A stretch of 64,000 bases of DNA from Seriola aureovittata (Eukaryota; Chordata; Actinopteri; Carangiformes; Carangidae): assembly GCF_021018895.1 (NCBI RefSeq), contig NC_079379.1:22500276-22564275 (forward strand). Direction: 5' to 3'. The translations under genes and the position numbers were made by a program. Every line of letters starts with the position of its first letter. The stretch's first letter is position 1. Shown here piece by piece: positions 14,274 through 27,541 of the stretch. The notes beneath the pieces are model-generated. The model was not told where the DNA came from. It did not search any database and saw nothing but the letters and a program-made list of their open reading frames with translations.

Positions 14274-14560
14274 CAAGGTTTCATATTTTTTACACTTTCC
14301 CCGTGTTTTATTTTGAAGTGTTGATCCATAAGAAGATATATTTGTGGTTTTAAGAACCAAAAACCATCTCAGTGTAGTTTTACATCTCCTCTCTCAGGTT
14401 TCTCTCTGGAGCTCTAGTAACAACAGGTCGGTGAGCCAATCAGAAGAGAGGAGGCAGTTGTGACATCACAAAGTTACAGGAAGTCCTGACGGCTGGTTTT
14501 AAGGCTCAGTTTCTGAATACAGGCTGTGTGCATTTCTCTGCGGACTAAGGCTTTGATACT
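14274..14560 (+). mobile_element. Non-autonomous TTAA-type element, decayed copy
   Basis: This copy shares long blocks with the complete element at 22116-22601: GTGTTGATCCATAAGAAGAT, GTAGTTTTACATCTCCTCTC, GGAGCTCTAGTAACAACAGG, TGACATCACAAAGTTACAGG and GGCTTTGATACTTTCAC. Compared with that copy, about 170 bp of the middle is absent between the CCAATCAGAAGAGAG and GTGACATCACAAAG blocks. The left end is degraded (AAGGTTTCATATT in place of AAGGTCCCATATT) and the right terminal repeat is not found. Confidence 0.75.
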
Positions 14561-14855
14561 TTCACACTCTCTGTTTTGGCTCGTCTCCGAATCATGTTTC
14601 AACTTCTCACCTGGCTGCAGCGGCGGGACAGGTGTGCTCCCCCACCCTCCGACAGCACTTTTAGGTGTGGTTACAGATTCCAAACTACACCTACTTCTTG
14701 AGTCTTGAAAATTTCAACAAATTTTACATGGTGATAATTTGTCTATGTAGCGTTTTCCAGATTTAAATATTTTAATCTACTTCAATGAATTATTAATGAG
14801 GAAACATAAAAACAGAAAGATCATTTCATAGCAAGGACATTGATCTTAGTGTTAC

Positions 14856-14998
14856 CTGGTAGCAGGGAGGGTGCTGACTCTGGTGAAGAACACAGACGGC
14901 TCCACATCAACATGGACTCCCAGAGACAGTTCCCTGTAGTAGCCCTCCACTTTGCCTGCTCCCCCAGAATACTTGAAGTTCAGCACTGCTTCCAGACT
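14856..14998 (-). CDS. trappc9: TRAPPC9 exon (sixth in window)
   Basis: This 143-bp exon has acceptor CTGCAG and donor GTAACA. It encodes [20 protein letters not shown], then [20 protein letters not shown] and VSTLPAT, ending with AG in phase 2. The match to the family stretch [48 protein letters not shown] is nearly residue for residue, with conservative changes such as Ser for Thr and Asp for Glu. It is one of the best conserved segments of the protein. The AG is completed by C of the next exon to make Ser, giving Ser-Thr-Arg-Gln-Cys. Confidence 0.97.
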
Positions 14999-16042
14999 CT
15001 GCAGAGGGACAAGAGAGAGGGAAGGATGTAAATTTAGATCGAGCTGGTTTGACGGTGCACTACGTGTAAGGGGTGATTCAGCCGGGGGGGGGGAATAAAG
15101 AAAGAAAGAAAGAATACAAAATGATCCACCACCAGTGTATCGAAGGAATATCGGTATGGATGAGTGAGTGTGATTGGGGTCAGAGGCCACAGTCAGCGTT
15201 GCTGTGTCCCACCGTTCCATCAGAAAAACTGTTTTGTTCTTTTGGTGTTTTTAAGATCAATGGATCAAAAGTCATTACGACGAAAAAATAATAAATGCAC
15301 CGCAGCGCAGCTATTGTGCTGTTTAATGAAATGGAAGCGTGATGGTGAGAGAGCCTGGGGGTGGGGGGAGAGAGAGAGAGAGTACGATTGGTGGCTCCGA
15401 AACAGATCATTCAGAATCAACATGTCACGTCCTGTATGAGAGGAGAGGGTTGGAGGCTGAGTGGGAGCGGTAGGTGGGCTCCGCTGGCCTTGTTCCGCAG
15501 CAACAGGGGGGAAGTGGGCACACAGAATTACTCAGAGGTATTTCGTGGAGGCACAGGAAAAAAGCAGCCAAGTGGGCGAAGGATGGGGAAATTAAAAGTG
15601 GCAGTTTATGGTGAGGGAGCACTAGCTGACTCAGGCAATGGGCTGAAGTGGGGTAAAGGGAGCATCCAAGGTCCCGCTTTTCTTCCTATGCGGCATATAT
15701 CATCTCCCCACATATTGCTGATGGAGCCACTGGCTGTGCCTTTCCTGAACAAACTTCACTGATTCCTTGATTATTTTTGCTCTTTATCCCCTCATGTGGG
15801 GGCACAGGGCCAAAGTGGAATGATTCGGAGCCCGCTGGCGAGACGTCTGGCCTATTACAACCTAATGACAGGAGCACAGCACACTGAGCAAAGAGAGATG
15901 GAAACATTAGAGGGGATTATTATCATTATTGTAGACCAAGCACCTTAATTCTAAATTTTCACTTATTTCGAACTGCACGGGCTTCATTTCCACATCATTC
16001 ATATATTTTCGTGTCATAATCCAACTATTTTATGTTTCTGCA

Positions 16043-16575
16043 TGAAATGTCTCAACAACGACCAAAAGGATTGTCATTAAAACTTGTACAGATGCTCCAG
16101 ATCCCCAGAGGATGACTCCTACCGACTTTCGTGATTCCCTTTTTTGATGTAGTGGCAACAAAACGCATAATATTTTCACTTATCCAGTGAAATACCTCGA
16201 CAACGATTGGATGGATTGGCACAGAATTTTGTACAAACATTCATGGTTACCAGAGGACTCCTACTAACTTTGGTGATCCCCTGACTTTACCTCAAGCACC
16301 ATCATGAGGCTGATATTTATGTTTTTGTGTGAAGGATTGCCATTAAAATTTGTACAGATGCTCCAGATCCCCTGAGGATGAACCCTATCGACTTCATCCC
16401 CTAACTTTTCATCTTGTACCAACAGCACACCATTGTATTTTTCACTAATCCAGTGGAATATCTTAGTATTTGCTGGATAGATTGCCACAGAATTTTGTAC
16501 AGACGGTTCATGGTTACCAGAGGATGAATCCTACTAGCTTTGGTGACCTCTAGCACCACCGTGAGTTAGAGAATA
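16043..16575 (+). repeat. Two-part repeat with 266-bp higher-order period
   Basis: There are four diverged subunits in the order a-b-a-b. The a-type landmark ATTG(T/C)CATTAAAA(C/T)TTGTACAG is at about 16070 and 16336, and the b-type landmark CACAGAATTTTGTACA is at 16220 and 16486. Both pairs are 266 bp apart. All subunits share CAGAGGATGA-type and CCTAC(C/T)..CTTTGGTGA-type blocks, and a (C)ACT(T/A)ATCCAGTG(A/G)AATA joint. A relative in the other orientation is at 52680-52890. I recognise the text from fish genomes but not the class. Confidence 0.8.
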
Positions 16576-17873
16576 ATGTCCAAATACCTCAAAAATACAC
16601 AATAAATTTCCATAACGAACAGTAAATATCTCTTCCAGACATGTTTTAAAACATAGGTGACAGTAGCAAGCGTGCACAAGCTCATGGTCACAATGCATCT
16701 ACTCCTCGTCCCTCATTTAAAAAAAAACAATCCACAAAATGTCTCCTACTTTACTGAAAGGTCTGTTCTCAGTGTATGTGCATTGGAGGCTTCAGGTTTC
16801 CAGATCTAACTTGTGTTACTGGACCAGGTTTGGTTTCCAGACAAGTCATAACTGTCGAGTCAAGTTGGAAGATTCATGACTCTGCACAATGGGAACTTAG
16901 CTTATTTTGTTGTAGCTTATTACTTAGTACGGTCGAGGGATAGTACGGTACTAATCAGATGTATTCTACAAACATGGCTGAAGTAATGTGATATCTTAAA
17001 GACACTGACCTTAACATCATTAGCATGCTCATTTTCGAAAGAGGAAGACTGGCCTTGTGATGGAATACTTAATAAAGCATGCTTGATGCAGAGGCTGCGA
17101 ATTAAGATCCTGATATCCTCCCTGAAAACTATTTTCTCTATTATTTGTCTTCCCTGTACAGAGACAGTGGGACCAGTCTGCTTTGGATGTGGAGGAAGTG
17201 CGGCAGCCTTCCAATGCCGGCAAGAGACAGACTCCTGCTGCGCTGGCAACAGAATGAAAGGAACAGCACGCTGATATGAATCTCATTTGAATTGACTGAC
17301 TGAAATCGCTCAGATTCTTTGAGCGGAGACACTGGTTGGTGGCCAGTTCCATTAAAGTCTGTGTTTTTCTCTATAACAGTGTTTCCTTCCCTTGTTGTTT
17401 TCCCTCCTGTTTGTTAAAGGATAAAGGCCGGTGTTATTCCATCTTTAAATTATAATCAACAAATCTCATGAAAAGACAAAAGCTAACAGTGAGTTTATCC
17501 TTCTGACAATATCGTCTCCTGATATTGCCACAGAACTCCACTGTTGTCCAAAAACTATTAACAACACGTGAAAGAGACATACCGTTTGAGTGGGTGACAT
17601 ATTGCTTCATAACAATGAAGCAACAACCACTCTGGCGTATTTATATATTTGGATATATTCTTCATTAATAGTGTGGATTTCTAATAATGAGAAGGAAAAT
17701 ATGCAAAGTCATGTGTCTTTTGAACGGCGGAGCTGTGTGATCCAGTATCTGCCTGTGTGGCACCAACGGCCTCACCGTGATCCTCTTGAGGGACGACGAT
17801 TGTCTCAGCGACACATGGCAAACGGCGGCTGTGCATCCCGATTCCCTTTTCAGACCGTAGGGGCCGACGCCGA

Positions 17874-17911
17874 CCTCCTCCTCATCCTCATCCTCCTCCT
17901 CCTCCTCCTCT
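17874..17911 (+). repeat. (CCT)n-like tract
   Basis: An imperfect CTC/CCT triplet run with CAT interruptions. It creates a leucine-rich chance frame. Confidence 0.85.
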
Positions 17912-18505
17912 GTTCAATCCTCTCCCCCTGCTCTCGGCCCCCTCAGGACGCTATTTCAATCACACTGTGCTAAAAATAAGCTTAGCTGTAATGAGCTGAC
18001 TGTGTTCGAGGCAGGCCGGCAGCAACACAAACAGCCTGACTGCACACATGCTTTACCTTCACATGCATACAAACAAAGTGAGAATGCCCAGACTGAGGTT
18101 ACAGTCCGATTAAGGCGTTCAGCATCACTGATAATCGCAGGCTGCAAGAAACTGTGTTTTATGTTCGAAAATTAAATTGTAGCTTTCAGTGAACAAGTGA
18201 GCGGGAAGCACAGAGGAGGAGACATGACAACTGGTCTACTTTAAAGCCAGACTATGTTACCTTTTGGCTACAGGTGAAAGTTATGGGATAATGCTGAATG
18301 CTACTGTTCTGTAACAGTAGCACATGCGCAGTATGTGCTAAGTTATACCCGTTTTACACCAAATAATTAATACGTAAGCCTCGCTTAAAAAAAAACAAAC
18401 AAAAAAGGCAATCGACTCTTTTCACACTGCCAGACGAGTTTTCCTTCCTTTTTGAGAGGACATACACAACTGCAGGGAGCACTGTCATCACATGCAGTAA
18501 CAGAG

Positions 18506-18523
18506 CGCACACACACACACACA
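18506..18523 (+). repeat. Short (CA)n microsatellite
   Basis: About nine CA units. Confidence 0.9.
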
Positions 18524-20060
18524 GATACAAAGACCCAGCTGCTAGCTGTCGTGCAGATTGGGAAAATGGATTCCTCGTGTCTCATCCGCAGGTTGGGTCG
18601 GTGCTCCTGTAAAGTGTTGTAGAGCCTCCGTGTGAGACGTTTTCGGTCGGTGATTGTGTGTTTTTAAAATTTATTGAGCGCACACACTGGGTGGAAGGTG
18701 TATCCGCGGTTGTTTCTGGTTTAACAGCACCGTGCTGGGCGGGTGACACCGGCAGGTGTTCACCCAGGTGTTGTGTTTACATCACTGTCGAGCGGAGCTG
18801 GAGCTGAAAAACACTCGACTCCTGCAGAGTCATTTGACCTGGGAGAGAATGCAGATTGTACCTTTTCACACTCACGACAAAAGCCAGATGTTGATCTTTT
18901 TTGACCAAGGCTCATGAAAAGGCCTTTAGTGGTCAGACCAGACCAAGTAAAGCTGTAGCAGCAAACCACTGAATGTACTGAACTAAACAATGGTGAGTTT
19001 GACTACATATAACTTGTAAGAGGAAGAAGGTGTTGTTTCTCTTCTCAACGTGTGCTTGGTCTCAGATTGTGCGTTAGTATCCTGGCGTTAACATGAGACA
19101 TGAAGACCCTGAGTTTTATCTCCCTGTACACATGATCATAACAATCTCCTGGTTTCATCTCAGTCACTATGAGATGGTTCAGAAACCTGGATGAGGTGTT
19201 TGAATGCCACAGTTTCCTGGTTTCCATCACAGTACTCCAGGTAGAAATTCAGGTTTCTCAAACAGGGATAAGCTGTTTTCAAGCGGAAAACATAAGCAGG
19301 ATACTCAAACTATTTCAAACTATTTCTAGTTTTGCCCGAGTTTTGTGGTTTTGTGATGTAAATCATAACAGAATCAACAGATTCAAGCTGAGTGTGCAAA
19401 CATGCTGGGTTTGATAAATAACGCAGCTCTGTTAATCTGCTTACGCTCAAAATGTTTGTCCGATCTTCTCCTTACTTTTGGAAACTGAGCGGGACGCCAC
19501 CGGACAATGTTTGTAACTTTCAATCACACAGACAAATCACTTCACGCAGCAACTGGCCAAGTGTGCGGAGGTGTGAAAGATGGCAGGGATTGAAATTCTC
19601 TCTAAAAGCTCTCTTTTGTTACCATGGTGCACGTAAACACATCGATTGTTTGGGCTTGCATACACCAAGTCATTTCATTTTAGCAAGCCCAAAAACTCTC
19701 TAAAAGGACAGATTTCTCAGCCTGACACACTCAGAGAAAAAGAAGGCCTCTCTTTTTACTATCAGAGACATAACGGCTGAAGTTCCTCTCCAGACATGTT
19801 TTAAACTAGGAAAAAATACTCAGCTATGATTAATATTTTGTTTCCCAACATAGAAAGTGGAAAAAAAAAGAATGAAGACTGGGGATGGAAGCACATCTAC
19901 TCTTACTTCCTCTTCCTTCTGGATCAGGCCTTTGGCCCCGTCCACCATCGCTGCCCTAAGCTAGGTTAACCGATAGCATCACCGCTGCGTTAAGCTAGGT
20001 TAACAGATAGTAGATGGTCAGAGAGACTCATGTTTGAGCCTCAGTCAGACCCAGACTCAG

Positions 20061-20115
20061 ATGAGGAGTCCGTTGAGACCAGAACCAGAGACTAGCAGAC
20101 GGATCAGAACGGTTA
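20061..20115 (+). repeat. Dispersed repeat C, forward copy
   Basis: A 55-bp block with TTGAGACCAGAACCAGAGAC and GACGGATCAGAACGGTTA is nearly identical, by eye with one or two differences, to the reverse complement of 43577-43631. The similarity seems to fade on both sides. Confidence 0.75.
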
Positions 20116-21117
20116 GCGCAGTTAGCATCTTTCATTTGTTTACCTTGTTTGTTAGCTTGTAACTGGCAGTGGCTGACACAGTGTTTGTGCTAATGCCAAC
20201 TCTTGCTCCCTGTACTGACAAGGTTTATTTTTCCCGCCCCATTCTATACCAACCCTTTTTAACCAAGTGACCCATGAACAAACACGGCTTGTATCGTTGG
20301 TAAGATGTACACTTCAACAAGCTGTGATACAATAAGCCACTTTAATATTCGTCAATCATTTGTAAACTCCCTGAATGTGTTTGTGCTTGTTATGTTCTTT
20401 CCCTTTCACACTGTCGCTAATCTTATAACCACGAAGCTGATCCTCTATTAATATGAATATGTTGATTAGCTCCCAAAACTGCCAGTGGCTGGTTCACTGC
20501 CCTTTGTTTTATCTTTAAAAGAATACTTATTCGATTGTGGCTGCTTAGCGGCTAAGCATCACTGACCTGATATGCATGGCAGACTCAGTATTAGGCTGGA
20601 TTTTACCTTGAAAGCCATCAGTCCCATTTTATTTTTTTATTTTTTTTGTTGTGCTGTGTCACAACAAAGCCTAAGAAGACTATCCATCACTTCCTTACAC
20701 ACAAACGCAGCATTTGTTTGACAATAGAGGTGAATACTTAATGTCACAGGCGGTATCGTCGTCCCTGCACGTGACGGGCGAACAAAAAGACCAAGAAAGA
20801 AGAGGGAAGCTTTTTGAAACTTGGCACTGAGATAAAGATCCTGACACATCTTGCTGAGGAGATTATGGCATGGCACCATGTCTCCAGACAGGAATACTAA
20901 GATAAAGCATATAAGTGGCAGGTGGGAGGGGTTGGGAGGGGGGGGCTCTCAAAATTGCACGGGACGGCATGGTTTAGTAACCACTCTTTGTTTGCACAGA
21001 GGAAACGACTTGCCACGGTGTTTCTTAAAGAAACCATTTTTAGAAATTCACTTACAGACTCTCTTACTGAGTATTACATGAGAAAAATCAATACTGATTT
21101 AATCACTGTATATCCAA

Positions 21118-21200
21118 CACAGAGGCAGTTCCTTGACAGTTTAGCTTAGCTTAGCACAAAGACTGAAAGGACCTATGCAGTGTCCACTTCAGGGACAGGA
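21118..21200 (+). repeat. Fragment of a common fish dispersed repeat
   Basis: The string TTTAGCTTAGCTTAGCACAA followed by AGACTGAAAG is a phrase I know from a very common fish intronic repeat. Only this fragment is visible. Classification is from memory of the motif only. Confidence 0.4.
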
Positions 21201-22115
21201 ATACTCTCTACAGCCGTTTATAGTCTCTTTGCTCTTTATCATTACTTTTCCACTCATTTTTAGTAATTGATAGCTGATGCACAGTTGGAGCTACAAATTC
21301 AAGAATTTTAATGAAAAAAAATGGTCTTAATTGGCTTTTGTTAATGATAATGAAATAAAAAATATACTTTCTGCAGGTTTCATTGTAAACACTCATTCAT
21401 GGTTAAATATATTCAGGGTTGAGCACCAAAGTCCATTATGTGTATCCTCAAGGCCAAACAATACAATCAAAGTTTCCAACTTAATTAAACACTTGCAAAA
21501 CCCTTTTTTAATTGTTTTGAAACCTAAACAGTCTGCAACAACGTGCAGTCTCCTAACAGCACATGACTGTCGCCCGCTGTTAATATGCATTACCACCCCA
21601 CAAGGAAGAAAAAGAGAGAGTTTGGGATACAGAGTCACATGGTGCCACATAAATACTCTAAAATGTTAATGACTGAATAGAAATTAACACTCAAAAACAC
21701 GGCTAATCTGCTTCTACAGGAGTGTGTGGAAGTGGACTGCCAACAAATTCTGATTGGTGCACAGAAGTACATGACATCACCTTTTTCCAGCTGAGTCCAG
21801 GCCACGTAAAAACTAGTGCAAAGAGCACACAGACACATTGGTTCATCTGGAACTGGCCACAGACCCGTCTTGGTCAGACCAGGTCCAGATTTTACTATTT
21901 GTAACAGTGATCTAGGTTGGTGGTGATGCCCTGTTGGGCTGGGGGCTAAGCTAGCAGCAACTATGGCAGTGAGTCTATTTTTGTGTTGTCAAACTCACTG
22001 TGTTTCTGGGCCAGTTTGTACCTTATGTTTATGTTAGATTTTTTCCTAGACACAATGATGTCATTCACTGTGACCTTATTAGAAAGATGATTACAGCCTG
22101 TTTGTGTAGCTTTAA

Positions 22116-22601
22116 AGGTCCCATATTTTACACTGTGTTTTTAAAGTGTTGATCCATAAGAAGATATATTTGTGGTTTTAAGTAACAAAAACCATCGCTG
22201 TAGTTTTACATCTCCTCTCTCAGGCTTCTCTCTGGAGCTCTAGTAACAACAGGTCAGTGAGCCAATCAGAAGAGAGCAGTCTGTGAGCCACTCTTTTCTG
22301 ATTGGCTGTTTGTTCTGACTGTGAGTGATCGAATAAAAATATAGCAGATTTAAGGTAAAACACTCAGAGAAACCAAATCCCGCAAAGGTTGGATGGTGGA
22401 TCCATGTGGGTGGGGCGTGGGGCATGACTGTTTTGTTGTGACATCACAAAGTTACAGGAAGTCCTGATGGCCCATTTCAAGGTTAAAATTCTGTGCATTT
22501 CTCTGTGGACTGAGGCTTTGATACTTTCACAGTATTAATATAGAACCTAGACCTGATCTATAATCACACATGGACATCTACCGTTATACAATATGGGACC
22601 T
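22116..22601 (+). mobile_element. Non-autonomous DNA transposon (MITE) with TTAA target duplication
   Basis: The left end is AGGTCCCATATTTTA and the right end is its inverse, ATATGGGACCT. Both are flanked directly by TTAA (22112-22115 and 22602-22605). The element is 486 bp and has no coding frame. It contains an internal inverted pair, CCAATCAGAA and TTCTGATTGG, near 22262-22306. TTAA duplications with ends beginning AGG are typical of Kolobok/T2-type elements; piggyBac also uses TTAA but usually has CCC-type ends. Class assignment is therefore likely Kolobok-like but inferred. A decayed relative is at 14274-14560. Confidence 0.85.
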
Positions 22602-25600
22602 TTAAATACAGACAGACAACAAAACAACAAGTACTTCAAAATAAAATGACTTTTTGCACTCTTCCTCATCGTCTTTTCCTTCTGACAATTGAGGAGTGGG
22701 AAAACTTACACACAGCCAATGGTATGTAATTGCCAACACGAAAAATAGAATTTCGCCATGTTATTTCCACAGTCTCAGCAAAAGCCACAGTAAAAGGCGC
22801 TGGTGTGAAACATCATTATCTTCCTGCAGACGGCCAAATTGGAAATGGCGTAAAGCCCCCGTTTATGGCAGATACAGTTACGACATCAATTTTTCCGTCT
22901 CTTTCAAAAAACATTTATTTTTCCAATCTTAATTTGAAAAAAATGTGGTGAATAACATGTTCCACTCACTACACACTTTCTCTGTTTTCCTTTTTATTTT
23001 TCATTATCCATCCATGGATCCATGGTGTTTTTATTTTGCAGGAGGTTTTTAACTGGGACAGGTGGTTGAATGGCAGGTAGACAGAGGGTCACAATGTACT
23101 TTGATGATGTGATGAAATGGAAGTCTGTGTGCCTAATTGTCCTTAAAATGAGACTTGACCCCCGCTTAGGTTGCATCTGCCTGGCGGCGGGAAAGTGAGC
23201 CGTCAGCCAGGAGAGCTATTTAGTCAAAAAAGTGAGAGACGCCTCGAGGGCATTCGGATGCAGCGTGTCCATTTGGAGTACTGCTGGGACCGGCTCTCGT
23301 ATGTACACCTGGCTGTCAATTACTGAGCCAATCAGACGGGCACCCTGCAGTTCCCACTTCCACAGTCAGAATTAAACAGCATCCTGCAGATAGCTTTATA
23401 TCGAGCCGAGGTGGTGAAATAAGAATCAAGCACTGAGCAGATAAAAGAGAGAAAAAGTAGTCCAGCATTTTCCCCCTGTGCTCCTGCTCATCACTTGTTG
23501 TCTTGTTCTGATTGCCTCTGAAAAGGTTCAAACTTGATGCAACAACTCGCAACAACAAATGAGCAAATGAGATGACTCTACTGCCTTTTATACACAGCTT
23601 ATCGATGTGATGTCTTTTAGATCCTCCTGTCCGCCTGTGTTTTTGCCTCAAAGAGGCTCTTTCATGGTATTTGTGTCCTTGAGACAGTTTGACATTATCA
23701 TGTTTCTGCTGTGCTTGTCGGCAATTGATGATTCACGAGAGAAGAGGGAGGGAGGGCTGATAAGAGCAAATATGTTCTCTATCGGTCCCACGGTGTAATG
23801 ACTTCGCAATAATCGTCGGATGATGGGGAGCGGAGGGGCGCTGTGAACAACTCTGTGTTGATCTGACAGCTGATGGAGGTTAGAGCATCTAAAACTGCTC
23901 AGTAACAACCAGGCTGCATGTAGACCAAAATAGCTGACACTGCTGACAGGGAAAAGGAAGTTTTTTTGTTTCTTTTTAAGGGAGAGGACCTAGTGAAGCA
24001 CAGAAGTTTGCATAGCATGGTATAATCACTTCACCAGTTCCAAAAACCCACCCCGAAACCAAAAGCCTATCCGCAACAGCCCCAAGCCGGTCCGTTTAAT
24101 GACGGTCCTGACATTTCTGCCCACAGCGTTTATAATGTCACGCTCTGCACCCCCTCACAGTTAGGGTTTGCCTCTGATGTGGCAATTAGGACAAGAGACA
24201 TTTTAAAGAGTGGGTGAGCAACCTGCCCAACCGTGAGGGACTCTGTGACGAAGGGGGTTATGGGATGTCGAGCTCAAGTTATTATAGGGAGGGCGGAGGG
24301 TAGTAAAAATATTGGCCAAAAAAGAAAAAAAAAAAAGGATGTGACAAGAGCCATATGACACAAAATCCCCTCCAGCAGCTGCACTTAGCTGCATCAGACA
24401 GGTGATCTGATAGTCAGTGAGAAATGAGCAGTGGAGGGGGGGGGGCGACCTGAGGCAGCACTGATGTTACTAATTGTCCTTTCAGCCTCAGAAACTCGTT
24501 AGTGGATCCTGGGCTTTGATTAAAATCAGGTATGAGGGTCTGATATTCAAAATGTTACTTCAGAGGCAGGTCAACGATGAGGGTTACAACATGTCGTCAG
24601 TTGTAGTTTGACAAAATGACACATTAACTACAAAGAAGTGGAAATTAGCAAAGGGCTAATCTTACCACCTGTGGTCACATTTGGTTTTAAACTAAAATAT
24701 TTCATAGCTGAGTGTTTTTTTTTTGGTTGCAATCTGCTGCTCTTTCACTCTTTTCAGACATGAAACATTTTAGCTCATGTTCGTGTTTCACATGTGACAG
24801 AACGTCTAAATTTAATTTGACTACTTGACAGGAAAAAGTCCCTGTGGGGAATAGTTCCTGATCACAGATCTACAAGTTAAAATCTTGCTGGTCTCCTGGC
24901 CACACGTTTATGTTTGGTTTTAGTAACGCCTTTTGTAAACTGCTGATTTGAAGTGCTATACATAGAAACTTTATCACATAAATATGATATCATAGCTACA
25001 TATTCACCAATTGGTGGAAGACATGAGACACATTATCCCTTAAAAAACAATCCTAATGAACCACACGACTGTTTCTGGAACTAATTATTGACTCATATTC
25101 ATAGAAGCATGAGTTTGTACTTGAAAGTTAATGGTGTAAACAAAAATGTTCCAACTGGAAGTGCTGGCTGTGGTTATTACATTAAAGCGCCCATATAATT
25201 TCCTTTTGTTGTGCATGTTAAAGTTCTGCTAAGATACAAAGTCCACCTTGTTTGTGCTCCGGGATTTTCTTCCGTAACACATCTACATCTCGGTGTAACA
25301 CATTCACATCATGGCTAGTTTGGCCCGACCTCGAACACAGCCGATGAGAGCGGAGGCCGGGAAGAGTTTGGTTAGTTTTATCCTGTCGCCATGAAGAGAA
25401 GAAGTTATTTTTGGTGCAAATGCACAAATTCCCTTTGTATACAAATAACCGACAGTGCAGGTTTTATATAAAATCAGAATGTTTTTTAACTGTAAATCAT
25501 GCAAAGCTCCTTGAGTGGAGTCCCAGAATAAAAAATACAGAGTTTGAAATGAGGATAATAGCTCCCCTTTGAGACGCTATCAACAAATCCATATTATTTC

Positions 25601-25656
25601 TAATGAAAACTAACATATTCAGTAAAATAAATAAACTGTACAGACACCACCCTAAC

Positions 25657-25722
25657 CACACACACACACACACACACGCACACACACACACACGCACACG
25701 CACACACACACACACACGCACG

Positions 25723-25755
<33 letters not shown>
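25657..25755 (+). repeat. (CA)n microsatellite with CG interruptions
   Basis: About 99 bp of CA units with several CG steps. Confidence 0.97.
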
Positions 25756-25757
<2 letters not shown>

Positions 25758-27541
25758 CCAAGCAAGTAATTACAGTGGATCAAGATGGCGATCTGTCACA
25801 CATTTAATGGAAAATAACTAATCTAGCTGAAGCTTGTGTGAACTGGCACATGTACTGTAACAGTCACAGACAAGCAGTGGGTTTCTTTCCTCACTTACTG
25901 TATTCACTACAGTTTTGTTGCCCATGTTTCTGATATTTTCTACACTTTAATTAGGAGAGGACATCTACTAATTAAAGTACATAAACCTCTACACAATCAC
26001 AGCAAAAAACAAAAAACAAACCACTATTTATTCATGTTGTGCTGGTCTGTTTCATTTTCATTTTACATTCCCAGCCAGTGGACACATCCAAACAGGAAGA
26101 AAAAAAAAAGTCTACAAGGCAGAATAAATATTAATGCCTTTTATTAATTCTTACCCTTCACACAACAACTGGGGTTTTTTTTTTTTGGTTTTTTTTCCCA
26201 GCTGATTAACTCCCTTTACACTTGAAGGTGGCAGGTTTGTGCTCCGTCTGAAACCGTGCTTACACACACCGGATCCGCAGCCGCGCCAGTGCCAAGCTGA
26301 GGCAGAATAACCTGTGCTGTTGTGAACGTCACACTGGTTATGATTCATTATTCTACTGCAACTCGACAGGAGCGGCGTCATCCTGGAGAAGCACATGTGG
26401 GGGGTGGGGGGGTCTGGGGGGCGCACAGTTCTCACAGTTCTAGGAAAAAGTCGTAACCCAATTAAAGTAAAACTTCTCCCTCCTCTTTACCTCAGCGAAA
26501 CCCTTCACGACTGCCCGTTTCCACAAATCCTCTCTCTCTCTCTGTATCCTCATCTAACAATACCGCGTTACCGGGGAAACAGCAGCGTGAAGCTTATGCA
26601 AATATTTAAAACCACGTTTCTCCGGATGGCTACAGCAGGGTCATCAAAGCTCTCCCATATCATGGACTTGGCATATCCTCACCGTGTAATTATGTTTGAA
26701 TACTGATGAGCAACCTCTCGCACACACTTCAAACTACAGATGCAATTGATCAGGAATCGTCTTAACAATAATATGCATGGAGGTGATTGCAGTGGGTGAT
26801 GTCTGCTTCTTTTACCATTTCCCGCTTTCAACATCACCTCTGGCAAAACTCATTCGCCAAATTTTTTTATTAAAAAGAAATTACAACTCACAACTCAGAC
26901 GTACTATTGCTCTTTAATAAAAAAAACGGTATGACATTGAGTCTGTCCGTCATTGAAAAGCTAATGAATCTCTTCTCCACACTTTGTATTTCCAGCTTCC
27001 AAACAATGAAAGACTGAGCTAAAAATCTAATTATCTCAAGATATTTTTTGCCGAAAATGCTGTAAAGCCTCATTCACATGCCCACAAAGAAACTACAGAG
27101 GTCACACTTTTGTTCTGTTTCCCAAATGCATCATGGTATTTCAATCACTTATCTGTACAATGGAGCGTGTTGAATCTGTATTAGAACCTGTGTTTGGTTC
27201 ATCGGGGCTTTTTTCAATAGATAATATCGGTTATGTAATGATATATAATACACGAGATGGTAAAATCATCTATTCACAAAACTTTGTTATAATTTAATAC
27301 AATGAGGATACGGCAGCTGTTAAAAACTGTACATTATATTCTGCTCTGCTGAAACACTGGAACCTATTCTTAAAGGAGCACTGCAGCCATTTCTTCCATG
27401 AAGTTGGGTGTAATATGATTTTTTAATAATGCAGTTCAATAGCATTTTAAGCTGCACTCTCACTCTCTCCTAAATATATCCATTTAAATGTATATATCCA
27501 AATACTTTTCAGCACCTTTGTTTAACTGTCCTTAAATAAAA

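Larger units (their letters stand above)
3799..14855 (-). other. trappc9: TRAPPC9 intron, 11.1 kb
   Basis: This intron lies between the STRQC exon and the SLEAVLN exon. It holds (TA)n at 3847-3889, (GA)n at 11524-11575, a second copy of a dispersed repeat at 12266-12540, a 21-G run at 14094-14114 and a decayed inverted-repeat element at 14274-14560. Sequence around 6580-6650 resembles the common fish repeat end beginning AGTTCACCCAAAA. The stretches 4980-5240 and 9330-9960 are AT-rich and complex, with no repeat that I recognise. No coding exon was found. Confidence 0.75.

Noticed and set aside
15361..15762. 133-residue plus-strand open frame
   Set aside because: Gly/Arg-rich composition from G-rich sequence, no recognisable domain, and it lies within an intron near a genuine minus-strand exon.
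25182..25430. Possible further TTAA-type element beginning TTAAAGCGCCCATATAATTT
   Set aside because: The left end resembles a common fish inverted-repeat element, but no inverted right end was found and the interior is not repeated in the window.
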